From Xenoacremonium recifei (Eukaryota; Ascomycota; Sordariomycetes; Hypocreales; Nectriaceae): a DNA stretch of 64,000 bases. This document shows positions 10,519 through 20,785 of the stretch, piece after piece. The stretch covers positions 744,001 to 808,000 of the forward strand of contig WOFQ01000004.1 of the NCBI GenBank assembly GCA_012184525.1, written 5' to 3'. The translations under genes and the position numbers were made by a program. The notes under the pieces are model-generated. The model ran no database searches. It was not told the DNA's origin and was given only the letters and a program-made list of their open reading frames with translations. The number at the start of each line of letters is the position of its first letter. Position 1 is the stretch's first letter.

Positions 10519-12377
10519 ATGGCTTCCGCGGGAACTGGCGGCACTTTGCCCCCCAACTTCCTCTTGACCCCGCAACAGCAGAGTCTGCTCTTCGCGGCTC
10601 TTAACTCCAACAAGCAACAGCTTCCGACGTCGTCTCACAATGGTCCGCTTTCTCTGTCGCCGAGTTCCTTCCAGAACTCTCCCGTCCAGACCAAGAACCC
10701 TGCCAACGCCTTCCAAGAGAGCCCTTATCTCGATGGCATCGATGGCATCGACTACGACTTTGGCGACTCCAGCTTCGACTTCTCCTTCAATGACGATCAA
10801 GGCAAGATGATCGGAGATATCCCTACGGCCGAGACCAGTAAGTCCGACACGACGGAGAACGACAACACAGAGAAGAGAAGTCACCCCGACGACGAGGGCG
10901 ATGAAGACAGCCCTGGCAATGACCCCAAGCGCCGGGAGAGCACCGAAAAGGTGCCCAAAAAGCCCGGTCGCAAGCCTCTCACCTCTGAGCCCAGTTCGGT
11001 ACGTCCCAGTGCTTGCAGTTCTTGAGGTCATCCCAGCTTTTACTAACCCGCCATCAACAGAAACGCAAGGCCCAGAACCGCGCCGCCCAGCGTGCATTCA
11101 GAGAGCGAAAGGAGAAGCACCTCAAGGACCTCGAGACCAAGGTTGAGGAGCTTCAGAAGGCGTCCGATGCCGCCAACAACGAGAATTCTCTGCTCCGCGC
11201 CAAGGTTGAGCAGATGACCAGCGAACTCCAGCAGTACAAGCAGAAGGTGTCCTTGATGACAAATGCAAAGTCAATGCCACCGCGTGAGAAGCCGCCGCCA
11301 TTTGGCAGCGCCGCCGTCAACAACCTCGGCGACATCAGCTTCCAGTTTGAATTCCCCAAGTTTGGCATGTTGCCTGGTCCTCCGGCGTCTTCCAAGAGAT
11401 CCGTCTCCCAGCCTATAAGCCCCCAGAGCCAGTCCGCCCAGGGCGCCAGCCCCGGAAAGCAGAGCAATGGCACCCGGTCGCCGCAGCAGATCCTCCACGA
11501 GTCTCAATTCGATGATCTGGCCAAGTTGTCGGGCATTTTCAGCCCTTCAATGGCCAGCTCTGTTACCAACACCTCGAGGGTCAGCCTCGACTCGGGCAAC
11601 TACAGTGTCGGCGCTGCCACAAGTTCCCCTTCTGCCTCCTCACACTCCAACACCGGGCCGAGTTCCTCCTGTGGAACGTCGCCGGAGCCTTTCACCCAGT
11701 CGCCCATGGGATTCAAGCCCGTTGACACTATGACGACAATCGGCGAAGAGCAGCCCGCCATCTCAAACTCCGAGCAGCCGTTTGCGCAATTCGCCAACGT
11801 GGATATCAGCAGCTCCAACTTTGATTGGCTCGCTCAGCAGAACGGTGGTCAATTCGATCCTCAGCTCTTCGGTGATTACCGAGAGTCCCAGGATAATGTC
11901 CTCTCGAATCCTGCATTTGATGACTTCTTCAACGACGCCCTCGACACCGACTTCCTGACCCCCTACAATGTTGCCCTTAGCCCCAACCTGAAGCAAAATG
12001 GTCTGCACAAGAAGAATCTCATCGAGGAGATCGATGCACAGAAGAACGCAGACGATGAGCCATTGAAGAAACAGAATATGAACTGCAACCAACTTTGGTA
12101 CGACCGACCCGGGACTTCGCCAGATAAACGGACGACTGCTAAACAATACTACAGGGAGAAACTCCAGGCTTGTCCCAACGCCCAAAACGGGGAGTTTGAC
12201 TTGGACGGTCTCTGCTCCGAACTCACTAAGAAAGCCAAATGCTCCGGAAGCGGCCCCGTGGTCGCAGAGCAGGATTTCGATACCATCCTGCAAAAGTACA
12301 TGGGCAAGGACGTATCCTCCAACTGCGTGGCCTCGAAGCTGGGCATCTCGATCAACCGTGACGAGTCCCAGAAATAA
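10519..12377 (+). CDS. yap1: AP-1-like bZIP transcription factor (Yap1/NapA)
   Basis: Start at 10519 (ATGGCTTCC). Exon 1 is 10519-10998; an intron with a perfect TACTAAC branch site ends at 11060. A further 57-nt intron (12098-12154, GTACGA..ACAG, TGCTAAAC branch) is in phase and stop-free, so the frame reads through. Splicing it gives 579 residues and joins NCNQLW to EKLQACPNAQNG, as in homologues; read-through gives 598. Basic region KRKAQNRAAQRAFRERK starts at residue 161 and is followed by a heptad zipper to about 225. The C-terminal cysteine-rich domain has Cys in NCNQ, QACPN, GLCSE and AKCSG, ending in VVAEQDFDTILQKYMGK; a lone mid-protein Cys (SSSCGTSPEP) corresponds to the N-terminal redox domain. 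In this family oxidation of these Cys masks the Crm1 export signal, so the factor accumulates in the nucleus and activates thioredoxin, catalase and glutathione genes. Confidence 0.92.
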
Positions 12378-13073
12378 GGCCAGGAGGAAATCTTGTCTCA
12401 CACCGCAGCGTTGGACGATCTCTGACGGGCGGTTTGTACTTTACGAATACCCATGGATTAGGAGCAAACAAAGGACGAAGGCGTTTTTACAGCAGAAAGG
12501 GGGAACTGGGAAAACAAAAGGCCCACACCAATTGGTTGATTTATTTTTGGCGATATGGATCAAGTTGCTGAGTCGAGATGAGTCTACCATGACTCTCTCG
12601 CCAGCCAAGGGATTATTCCAGTGAGGACATCAGGGAAATGCATCGTGGATGTGGAGAAAGGCTCTTGGTCGGATATTGGTTCTTGATCTTTGACCTCTGG
12701 TTTTTCGCGTTGTTTTCTTCTCTTTCTTGCAAGGATATATAACTCGAGAGAGTTTTGAAGTTGAACGAGAAATCTGTGTTACGATGATCTGGCGTAGTTG
12801 ACTCCAGCCTCTAGAGGCTGGGACTCGATAGCTACGTGTTGAGATATGAATGAGAAGTCTGAACAATCTCCCATACTACCCAATGTATTCTTTAGACGAG
12901 TGTGATTGAACTTGTAGTTTTGAACAGCAAGATACTGAGTGTCGCTGACGAAAATGTTTTCCCAGCACAGAATCAGACACAACGCTTTTTAATATTAACC
13001 TCAGGTGAAATAGGCCCAAATGCCCAAGGTGTATTCCCCAACTCCATTTCACGGCCTATTTGAGAGAGTTTAT
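12378..13073. other. Convergent 3' flanks of yap1 and the NCS1 transporter
   Basis: AT-richer than the neighbouring genes, with no coding signal. Consistent with two facing 3' untranslated regions. Confidence 0.45.
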
Positions 13074-15104
13074 TCAAGCAGAACGCACTTCCTCGAGGTC
13101 AACGACATCGGGGTCCCTTAGATCCTTTGGATCGTATATGGCCGGTTCCTCCGTTATCAAAGTCTTGGTCGGTGGCATAGCCAGATTCAAGACCAGATAA
13201 ACACCAGCTGCTATGAACGTTGAAGTAAGCCACGAGGCCTTATCTACTCATGATATTAGGGACCCCTTTTCCACAAGTTCGGCGTTTAAGTAACGGGGGA
13301 ATCCCAGTATTAGATACTCACAGAAGTACGCGTAGTTTCCGATGTCGACGTTCGCATTGATGGCATGGATCAAGCCTGGAAGATTAATCGGCACGACAAT
13401 GACCAACGTGGCCAGAGCTCTCCAGTTGACGCCGTAATAGTAGCTGTAAATACCCTCGTTTTGGTACAGCATCGGAACGTGAAGGCGAGTTCGACGAATA
13501 AACCAAAAGTCGGCAATCTAAACAGAACCAATATTCAGTAATGAACCACTTCAACTCCATTGGGAAGATTTTCGGGGACACTTACCATAATAGCCATTAC
13601 AGGAGCCAAAACAATGATATACCCACTCAAGAAGGTCGTCAGACTTGTTGCACTGGCCAGGATCTTCCACGGTGCTGTCGCCCAGCCTCCCAGAAGCGCC
13701 GTCAAAGCTGCTCCGCGGCGGATATTGAGCCATCTTGGCGCGATAAAAGCCAGATCATTGCTCGTAGCGATACAATTCGTCGAAATATTTGTACCGAGGG
13801 TTGCGAGGCCAAATGCAAATGCACAGAAGAAGGCGGCCGCTCGATTTGTCCACAGGGCAATAATGGACGTCGGGTCCCAGTACAAAGTGCCGTAGATAGA
13901 TTGGCCTGCCGATGCAACGACGATTCCGATGAAGGAGAAGACCCAGTAAACAACGGGGATGAAAAGGAGCTGCCAGTAAACGGCAGACGAATGTCGGCTA
14001 TAGCGTGTCATATCGGACTAATGTCGTGTGTCAATGCCAACGCAAAGGTAAACTTTAGGGATACAACACTTACAATATTGAGAGCAAGAGTTGTCTTGCC
14101 GCTGACTGCTATGTTGATCGCCATTACCCAGGCCCAACTCTTCTGGCTGCCATACACGGTGGCCTTTTGAGCAAAGACTGGACCAGCTCCGCCTGTGTGT
14201 ACTGCCCATCCGAGCAATGCGAATGCAGCCACGATGGCTGCGCATGATTTAATGAAGAAGAGCCATCGCATCTTGCTAGGGTGTATCAAGAGAAGCGGGA
14301 ATTGCACTGGGTTCATATGTCAGCCGGCCTATATGGTGCGGGTACGACAGGAACTTACGCATCCAAAACACGAAATATGCTATCATCTTATTACTTGCAA
14401 TTCCGGCTGATGCTGGAAGGGTATTATGATAGGATCTCAGGCTCGGCCAGATGGCCTCCAACATGATAAGCATGCATGATGAACCAATATTTGTGTTGAT
14501 ACTAGGGGTTCTCGCGTCAATGGGGCCAACACCCAATTATTACAGCTTTGAGGCCTCACCCAAAGTATATCAAGCCGAGAATCAGACGTGAGATAACGGC
14601 GAAGTATGAGAAGTAAAATCCCATTGATGCACGAGAAGCAATCGAGAACGGGATATGGTATCGCGAGCCAATTGCGCCGTTCAGACAGACGGCCAGGGCG
14701 ATGATGATGTTCCCGATTGCGCTGTCCAGAGATGTCAGTATTGACTAACCCTGACGATCTATTCAGTCGTAAGACAATGCTCACATGGCAACAGATGCTT
14801 CACGCCAACTAAGACCCAAAGCGATAATCGTACCAGCTTGCTGCATCGTACCGACATTGGCACCGTCTGCCATCCACAGCCAAAGAAAATCGATACTACC
14901 AAGAGAATGCCTGTCAGTAATAATCCTTTTACATTGAAGACTAGAATTATCATACGCCCGCCATTGCCGTCTGTCGACGGAAACGACATCCACGTCTGCA
15001 TTTGACCAGCCATGCCGCGTCGCAAAAGACGCTCGCGGGGTTTCGAGCCTCCAATAATCAAGTGTGAGCCATTGCTGCGGCTTCAAATCACTGAGGAACT
15101 TCAT
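13074..15104 (-). CDS. NCS1-family nucleobase/allantoin-type transporter (Fur-like)
   Basis: Eight exons (15104-14956, 14895-14785, 14721-14560, 14501-14359, 14306-14074, 14017-13586, 13517-13322, 13243-13074) encode 531 residues. The N-terminus has the NCS1 pattern HGWSNADVDVVSVDRRQW before the first membrane helix. Further family marks are GAIGSRYHIPF, the SCMLIMLEAIWPSL segment, NISDMTRYSRHSS, and GTNISTNCIATSNDL in the region corresponding to substrate-contacting helix 8. About twelve hydrophobic segments are present, and the tail is acidic (EEPAIYDPKDLRDPD). Fungal Fur-type members carry uracil, allantoin, uridine, thiamine or related compounds by proton symport at the plasma membrane; the substrate cannot be fixed from sequence. 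It is transcribed away from a PfkB kinase across a 384-bp promoter containing two GATAAG sites, pointing to nitrogen control. Confidence 0.88.
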
Positions 15105-15356
15105 GACCGATCTATATCCGCAAGCGAGTTCCCTACAACGAGAAGAGGGAAAATGGTATTGTTCATTACAAGGTGAAAAGTGCAGAATCTCTACTTTATT
15201 GCCTCACGATAGGAGCCATTTTGGTCAACGGTTACTAGACTGTATCTATAGAGAAGAGCGTAACTACATATTCGACAGAGCCATGTAGATCATCCCTCTT
15301 CTGAGTAAAGGCAAGGCTAAGAGAAGGATTTAGTCCATTGCAGAGATACGCAGGTT

Positions 15357-15372
15357 GATAAGCAGAGATAAG
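15357..15372 (+). promoter_or_regulatory. Paired GATAAG sites (AreA-type) in a shared promoter
   Basis: GATAAG occurs at 15357-15362 and again at 15367-15372, ten base pairs apart in the same orientation, one helical turn. AreA-type GATA factors prefer HGATAR and paired sites. They lie between the divergent transporter (ATG at 15104) and kinase (ATG at 15489), closer to the kinase. Confidence 0.5.
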
Positions 15373-15488
15373 TCGGGGTAACCCCGATGATCCTTCTGTA
15401 AATGGAAGTGAAAATTGATCTACCGAGTGTCAACAATAACGACGAAGGAGCAGGCATCTCAAGAATCGAGGTTTCCAGACGTTGCAAG

Positions 15489-16599
15489 ATGGCCACGCAA
15501 GCTTCTAACCAACGGCCTTCTTTCGTGTCTCTTGGGATGGTCGTCCTCGACGAGCTTCGCTTCCCAGACAGACCTACTTTATATAACGTCCCGGGAGGGT
15601 CATGCGCCTTCTCCGTGTTAGGAGCCCGGCTTGTTGCTGGAAAATCGCGAGCAAGCCAAGTCGGATGCTTTATTCTGGCCGGCAATGACTTCCCAGAGGA
15701 GGCAATCAATTGCTTCAAGAGCTGGGATGTGAACCTGAGTATCAAAACCGTGCCTTCACAACCATCTACGCGGGGACTCCTCGAGTACCAAGACTCTGTC
15801 TTCGGGCGTAAGTATCCATTGCCAATATCGAAGAGTAGTGCCCATAACAACGACAATAGACAAGACTTTCCGCTATACTACCACGCCATTATATTCAACT
15901 CCCAAGGAACTTCCTCCCAACTTTCTAGAAGCTGAGGCATTTCATTTGCTTTCTCGTCCCGGTCAAGTACTTGATGATGTGGAACGGCTGCTAACCATGA
16001 GAGCAAACTTATCCGTCAAGGGCTGCCCATTGCTTGTATGGGAGCCAGCTCCTCCGTATTGCAAGAAAGATACAAAGGAAGAGCACATGGCGGCGGCGAA
16101 ATTGGTTGATGTCTTCTCACCTAACCATCTTGAACTGCTAGCATTCTTCAAGGACTTAGATACCAAAGATGAGGGGAATCATTTTGATCCACGGGAGGTG
16201 GAAGCTTGCGCAGACGCCTTTCTCGAGTCAGGAATAGGATCTTCTAAAAGTGGCACAATAGTCGTCCGCGCTGGCGAGCACGGGTGTCTCATAGCTTCTG
16301 AAAGTATTCCTGGCCGGCACCGCTGGCTCCCGGCAGCTGTCTCTGATGTATCTAAAGTTGTAGACGCCACAGGTGGCGGTAACACTTTTCTCGGGGCCTT
16401 CACTTTTGCAATGGCAGCATATCGAAAGTCCGCTACAGAGGCTGCCGCAATGGCTAATGTTGCTGCATCATTCGCGTTGGAGCAAATTGGAACCCCGCGG
16501 CTGCAAAAGGGGCATGACGGTCAAGAAGAGCAATGGAATGGAAGCAGCTTTGAGGGGAGATACAACTTATATCGTAAGACTTTGAAAGAAGCACCTTAA
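15489..16599 (+). CDS. PfkB-family carbohydrate/nucleoside kinase, Mak32-like
   Basis: Two exons (15489-15807, 15860-16599) encode 352 residues. The start MATQASNQRPSFVSLGMVVLDE places the conserved SLGMxxLDE strand near the N-terminus; an in-frame ATG at 15402 would add 29 residues. The glycine motif VPGGSCAFSVLGARL matches the substrate/lid region. The C-terminal PfkB signature VDATGGGNTFLGAF is intact except that the usual catalytic DTxGAGD Asp is replaced: the motif reads DATGGGNTF, with Asn where the base Asp normally sits. The same substitution is usual in Mak32-like proteins as far as I recall. Mak32 in yeast affects stability of the M1 double-stranded RNA host factors; the biochemical substrate is unknown. 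Divergent linkage to an NCS1 transporter suggests a nucleoside or ribose-type substrate, which is inference. Confidence 0.8.
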
Positions 16600-17413
16600 G
16601 AGAAAACTCGTCAAATCAGTACTGTTAATCAAAGTTGAAAGGGGGTATTATTCCTAAATGTATTCAAACAACGACTATGTCCCCGCCCACGGCCGTCTCC
16701 CACAGAAGAAACGCCTCGGGCAGCCATCCATCTTCCATTCAATGCAACCCAACTACCAGTTATGCTCGCACTAGTATCCAACTCAAAAACAAGCTTCAAA
16801 GGCCACACGCATCCAACTGGGGTTGGGACAAGGCACACCACCTCGCCTTGTCAGTAGTGTCAGCTCCCTAACCGCAGAGCTGATACGAAACGACATCCTC
16901 CGCAACGAGAGTACCTGTAAATGCATGGCCGACTAGGTGACTAGTCTCGATAGAACAGCTGTATGTGTGATCCCGCGTCTTGTTATGCTTTCAATAAATC
17001 CTGTATCGTGCAAACTGCCGCTCCATAGGTGAATAATAATAATAAAGTGAGCCTCTCCCTATATATCAGGGGAGGGCTTGTCGCCGGAACCGTGACAAAA
17101 CGCCGTGTCGTCGTATTATAAGGTGGGTGGCCGTCGCGAGTCGTTACTCTTCCTTTCGTCCCTCGCTCTCCTGGTCTTCGATTCATATACTTTCGAAAAT
17201 GCAAATCCCTTTCCGTCTCCTGAGTGTCGCGATGAGTAGTGAGATTCCAAATCAACCAATTCGGGTATGAATGGGTGTACGTTGGCAGTGCGTGACGCGA
17301 GTTCCGTTCAGTTATCCCGATAATGGTACGCCTCCCCGGCGTTGAGTATTCCGACTGGGTATCAAATAGGGTTCTCAATGTGTCAGCGGTCCGCTATGAG
17401 CCGCCGTCCTTCT
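16600..17413. other. Convergent 3' flanks of the PfkB and YANK kinase genes
   Basis: No coding signal. A plus-strand AATAAA at about 16992-16997 could serve as the poly(A) signal of the PfkB gene. A short AT-rich run (AATAATAATAATAAAG) lies at about 17033-17047. Confidence 0.4.
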
Positions 17414-19654
17414 TTAACCGATCACAACTCTGGCGCCTTCCTTGCCCAGTACGCCTCTCTCCTTGGGCTTAGGACTGTTGTTCCGGCCCTTCTTACTCTT
17501 GAGGAAGCCGAACATGCCACCAGAGCTTTCATTCTTGCCATCAGGAACAGCATTGGCATCGGTAGGCAAAGTAGCATCCTGGCGAGCCAGCTCAGACCAA
17601 CTGCCACCCCCATCCAGAGTAACCTGAACACCGCCCGCAGGACTTGTCACTCTTTGACCTGCAATAGGGAACTGTCTCCCGTTGAACTGGTTCGGGGGGA
17701 ATGGAGGAGGCGGTGGAGCCGGCCGGCTCGGTCGTCCTTGTCGGTTCTCATTGCTCGTAGTTGGCATCAGAGGAGGTGGTGTCGGCTGGTATCCGCCATT
17801 CATCGCGGACATAGGGGTGGCCTCGTCAGTAGTAAGAGCCTGCGGTCCTTCGTCCATCTCAGGGTGGTTCTCATCAGGATGAGGAAGGCCCTCAGCTGCT
17901 TCCGTAATTCTACTATAATTAGTGACTGTTCATCGAGAGGTGAGGGAATGGGCACAAACTTTTTATACGCAGCAATGGTATAATCGAAAGGCCGGAAGTC
18001 CTTCTCAATCATCCGATAGAGCTCATCTTCGCGAATTTCCTTGTCAGTCGCATCCTCCTTTAGACGCTCTCTGGGTTTCTGGCGTCTTGCTCGGGCTTCG
18101 AGAGGTGCTTCCTCCAGCAAGAGTTCCTCCAGGTCGTATGTGGCGTCGAAGTTGGTTTTCTCAGAAGACGGCACAAATATCGGTTCGATCCGCTTCTGCT
18201 CGAGCAGTTCGAAGTCGAATACCTTGAAGAACTCATTGTTGATGAAACTCTCCCACGTCGATCCCATTCGGGTCTCTCGGTTGGGATCGAGCGCGGCCCC
18301 AATTGCGTAAAGGCAGGCTAATGATACAGGCGGTTGCGTGACAGGGTATTTGGGGTTTGCGGCTTGGATTTGAGCGCTGAGGGAGCCTTCAGAGCCGCCA
18401 TCGAAGGGTCGCTACAAGATCGTCGTCAGTCTCGTTGTAAGAGTAGAGACATCTCCTCAAGGAGAGACTTCCAAAACAAAGACCTTACCTTGTTGTAGAT
18501 GCACTCGTAGAATAGCACTCCCAATGACCACCAGTCGGCACGGACATCATATCCCTTTCCGGCGTAGACTTCGGGAGCGAGATAGGCGAGTGTTCCAGAC
18601 TTGCTGGTCAGCGTCCTGCCTGGAACGATATCTGATGCGACATTCTAATTTGCGGTCAGCAAAATCACCTGAGCGTGGCAAGAGGACGGGGTTCAAAGCA
18701 TACGAAATCGGTCAAATGAACATGGCCATCGGCGTCGAGCAGCACGTTATCGGGCTTTATGTCTCGGTGAATGATGTTCTGACTGTGGACATATCGTAGG
18801 GCACATCCGAGCTCGGCGATCCAGAATCGGACTGCCTCTTCGGTAAAGGTCTTTCTTGAGATGTGAAATCGCAGGTCACCGCCTGACATCAAATCCACCA
18901 CCAGGTACCTATTGCAACCTGTCAGCCAACAGTTCCAGTGCTTCGAGGGTCCCTTGTAACACGAGAGCGACGTACATGTACTCGATATCTTGGAAACTGT
19001 ATCGCAAGTTACAGATGAAGGGGTGGTTGACATGTTCGAGCATTCGCCGTTCGCGGATGATGTTACGGACACTCTCGGATCGTACGACTATAATTGCGAC
19101 ATAGTGATCAGCCTCAGAGCGATACTAGTGACACGGAGACACAGCAGGTGACCGTAGAAGGGAATTCTAGTGCAAGCTCTGGGGAGAGCCGTCGAGGCAT
19201 CGAGGGACGATGCAACGGTTGTGTAGCGTACCTTCATCTTTGCGAATGTATTTGAGGGCAAAGGAGAGGTTGGTATCCTTCCTTTCGACGATGCGCACCT
19301 TGCCGAAGGCTCCTCTACCGACGACTCGCAATAGGCGGAAGTGGTTCAAATTCACTGGAATTGGCGCAGATGTTAGCAGTTTGCTTTTCGTTCAGACCGA
19401 ATGGCTCTGCATGATGTTGGCCATCGTTTCTCGCCGTCGCTCTCCCGTTGGCCCAAATGCGGGGAAGCAGGACGGGAAGGACGCCGCACTATGCACGACA
19501 CACGTGGGAGAGGCAGCAGTCCAGCCCATGGAGCGCAACGCAGCCAAGCAGGGGGAAAACGTGGCAGACTTGGGAGGTGGGCAGGCTGAAACTCTCGATC
19601 GAAAAACGCACCTTCGCCGTTCAGATCGACGGGCTTTCCCTGGCCGTTACCCAT
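17414..19654 (-). CDS. AGC-family serine/threonine kinase of the YANK (STK32) type
   Basis: Seven exons (19654-19612, 19354-19232, 19087-18976, 18908-18704, 18644-18489, 18411-17969, 17912-17414) encode 526 residues. The N-terminus MGNGQGKPV offers a Gly2 that could be myristoylated, as in animal STK32. Kinase motifs: glycine loop VGRGAFGKV near residue 27, lysine in FALKY near 49, IIHRDIKPDN, and LTDFNVASDIV. The DFN in place of DFG is characteristic of YANK kinases. These are followed by the APE motif (LAPEVYAGKGYDVRADWWS). The C-terminal 150 residues are Pro-rich and likely disordered, ending FGFLKSKKGRN. The family resembles AGC kinases but its substrates are poorly known. An upstream in-frame ATG at 19684 is possible but less likely. 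The last intron (17968-17913) is inferred from GTATAA, CACTAAT and TATAG signals and restores the frame. Confidence 0.9.
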
Positions 19655-20768
19655 CGTGATGGTCTCGTTAGGGACGGAGAGCAAAGTTGAATTATCGCAA
19701 CTGTGAGCAAAGCACCATGCTGAGTTTCTTCACTGAGATAAGAAGTGGAGTCGGGATGGAGGTGGGAGCGGCGTCGAGCGGAAGAGAACGTGCGAGGGCG
19801 GCGAGGCGAGAATACTGCAACGGGTCTGGAAGCGTCCACTGTGAGGGCCAACGCAACGGGCTGGTGTTTGGTCGGCCAAATGCTGCAGAAAATCGATTGC
19901 GCAGAGCTGATGCGATGGATGGGCGAATGGGTGGGTGGATGGCGAGACAAACTAGGGCCTGACTGGTCGAATTGCTTGTCGATGTCGTCGGGCTGTGGTC
20001 GTCGGGTTCGCGGGAGTCGAGGGACGGCGGCGTTGTGGTCGTCGAGGCTCTCTCAAGCCAGCAGTATGAGAAGGTCGGAGGAGAGAAGTGATGCTCTCCG
20101 AAAGCGATGGAGAGGAGAGTGAGAGGAAAGCGGAGCAAAGAAAGAGAGAGGGGGCGAAACTTGAAAGCTAGGTTCGACAACGAAGAGGAGGATGGAGGAG
20201 AGGGTCCCTGGGCCTTGATTGACTCCAGTCTGCTGAAGGCTCTCGGTAGGGCTCCAGATAATAGGTCGTCTGTAGCAGGTGGCCGTATGTACCGTAGCAG
20301 GGGAGGTCCGTGATCCGTGATGAGGGTCCGTCTCGAATGCCTCTACTAATAGAAGCAGCCTGGATGGGAGTCTGGGAGGGAATGACAGTGGCCGTAGTGG
20401 AGGAGCGTGTTAACTGTTAACAGCCACGCCGTCGGCGATGATCCCACCCCAGTTCTACCAGGTGGTCCTCGCAAGCTAGCTTCTAGTTCGGGGGGGTGGA
20501 GGGAGGGGCGCCAGCGGACGAAACGAGGACGGGACGGATTTGCCTTGTCGATTAGAGAGTGACGATCCGGACCGTTGTCTCGACTGAAGAGCCAGCAAGG
20601 GTGTTGGTGGCTAGGTATGTACGGTGTACGGAGTGCGGAGTACCTAAAGAAAAGGAATGAGGAGGACAAGGAGAGAGGGGATGAGAAGATGATTAGAGGA
20701 GGGACGGAGAGATAGAGGGAAGAAGGGAAGAGAGGAAGAAGAGAGAGAAGTTCCAGGCGGGAATGGGA

Positions 20769-20785
20769 GGATGGATGGATGGATG
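20769..20785 (+). repeat. GGAT tandem repeat
   Basis: Four consecutive GGAT units plus a partial one, inside a longer purine-rich tract. A simple microsatellite. Confidence 0.7.

Noticed and set aside
18973..19104. Plus-strand frames opposite the YANK kinase
   Set aside because: Antisense shadows of conserved kinase exons.
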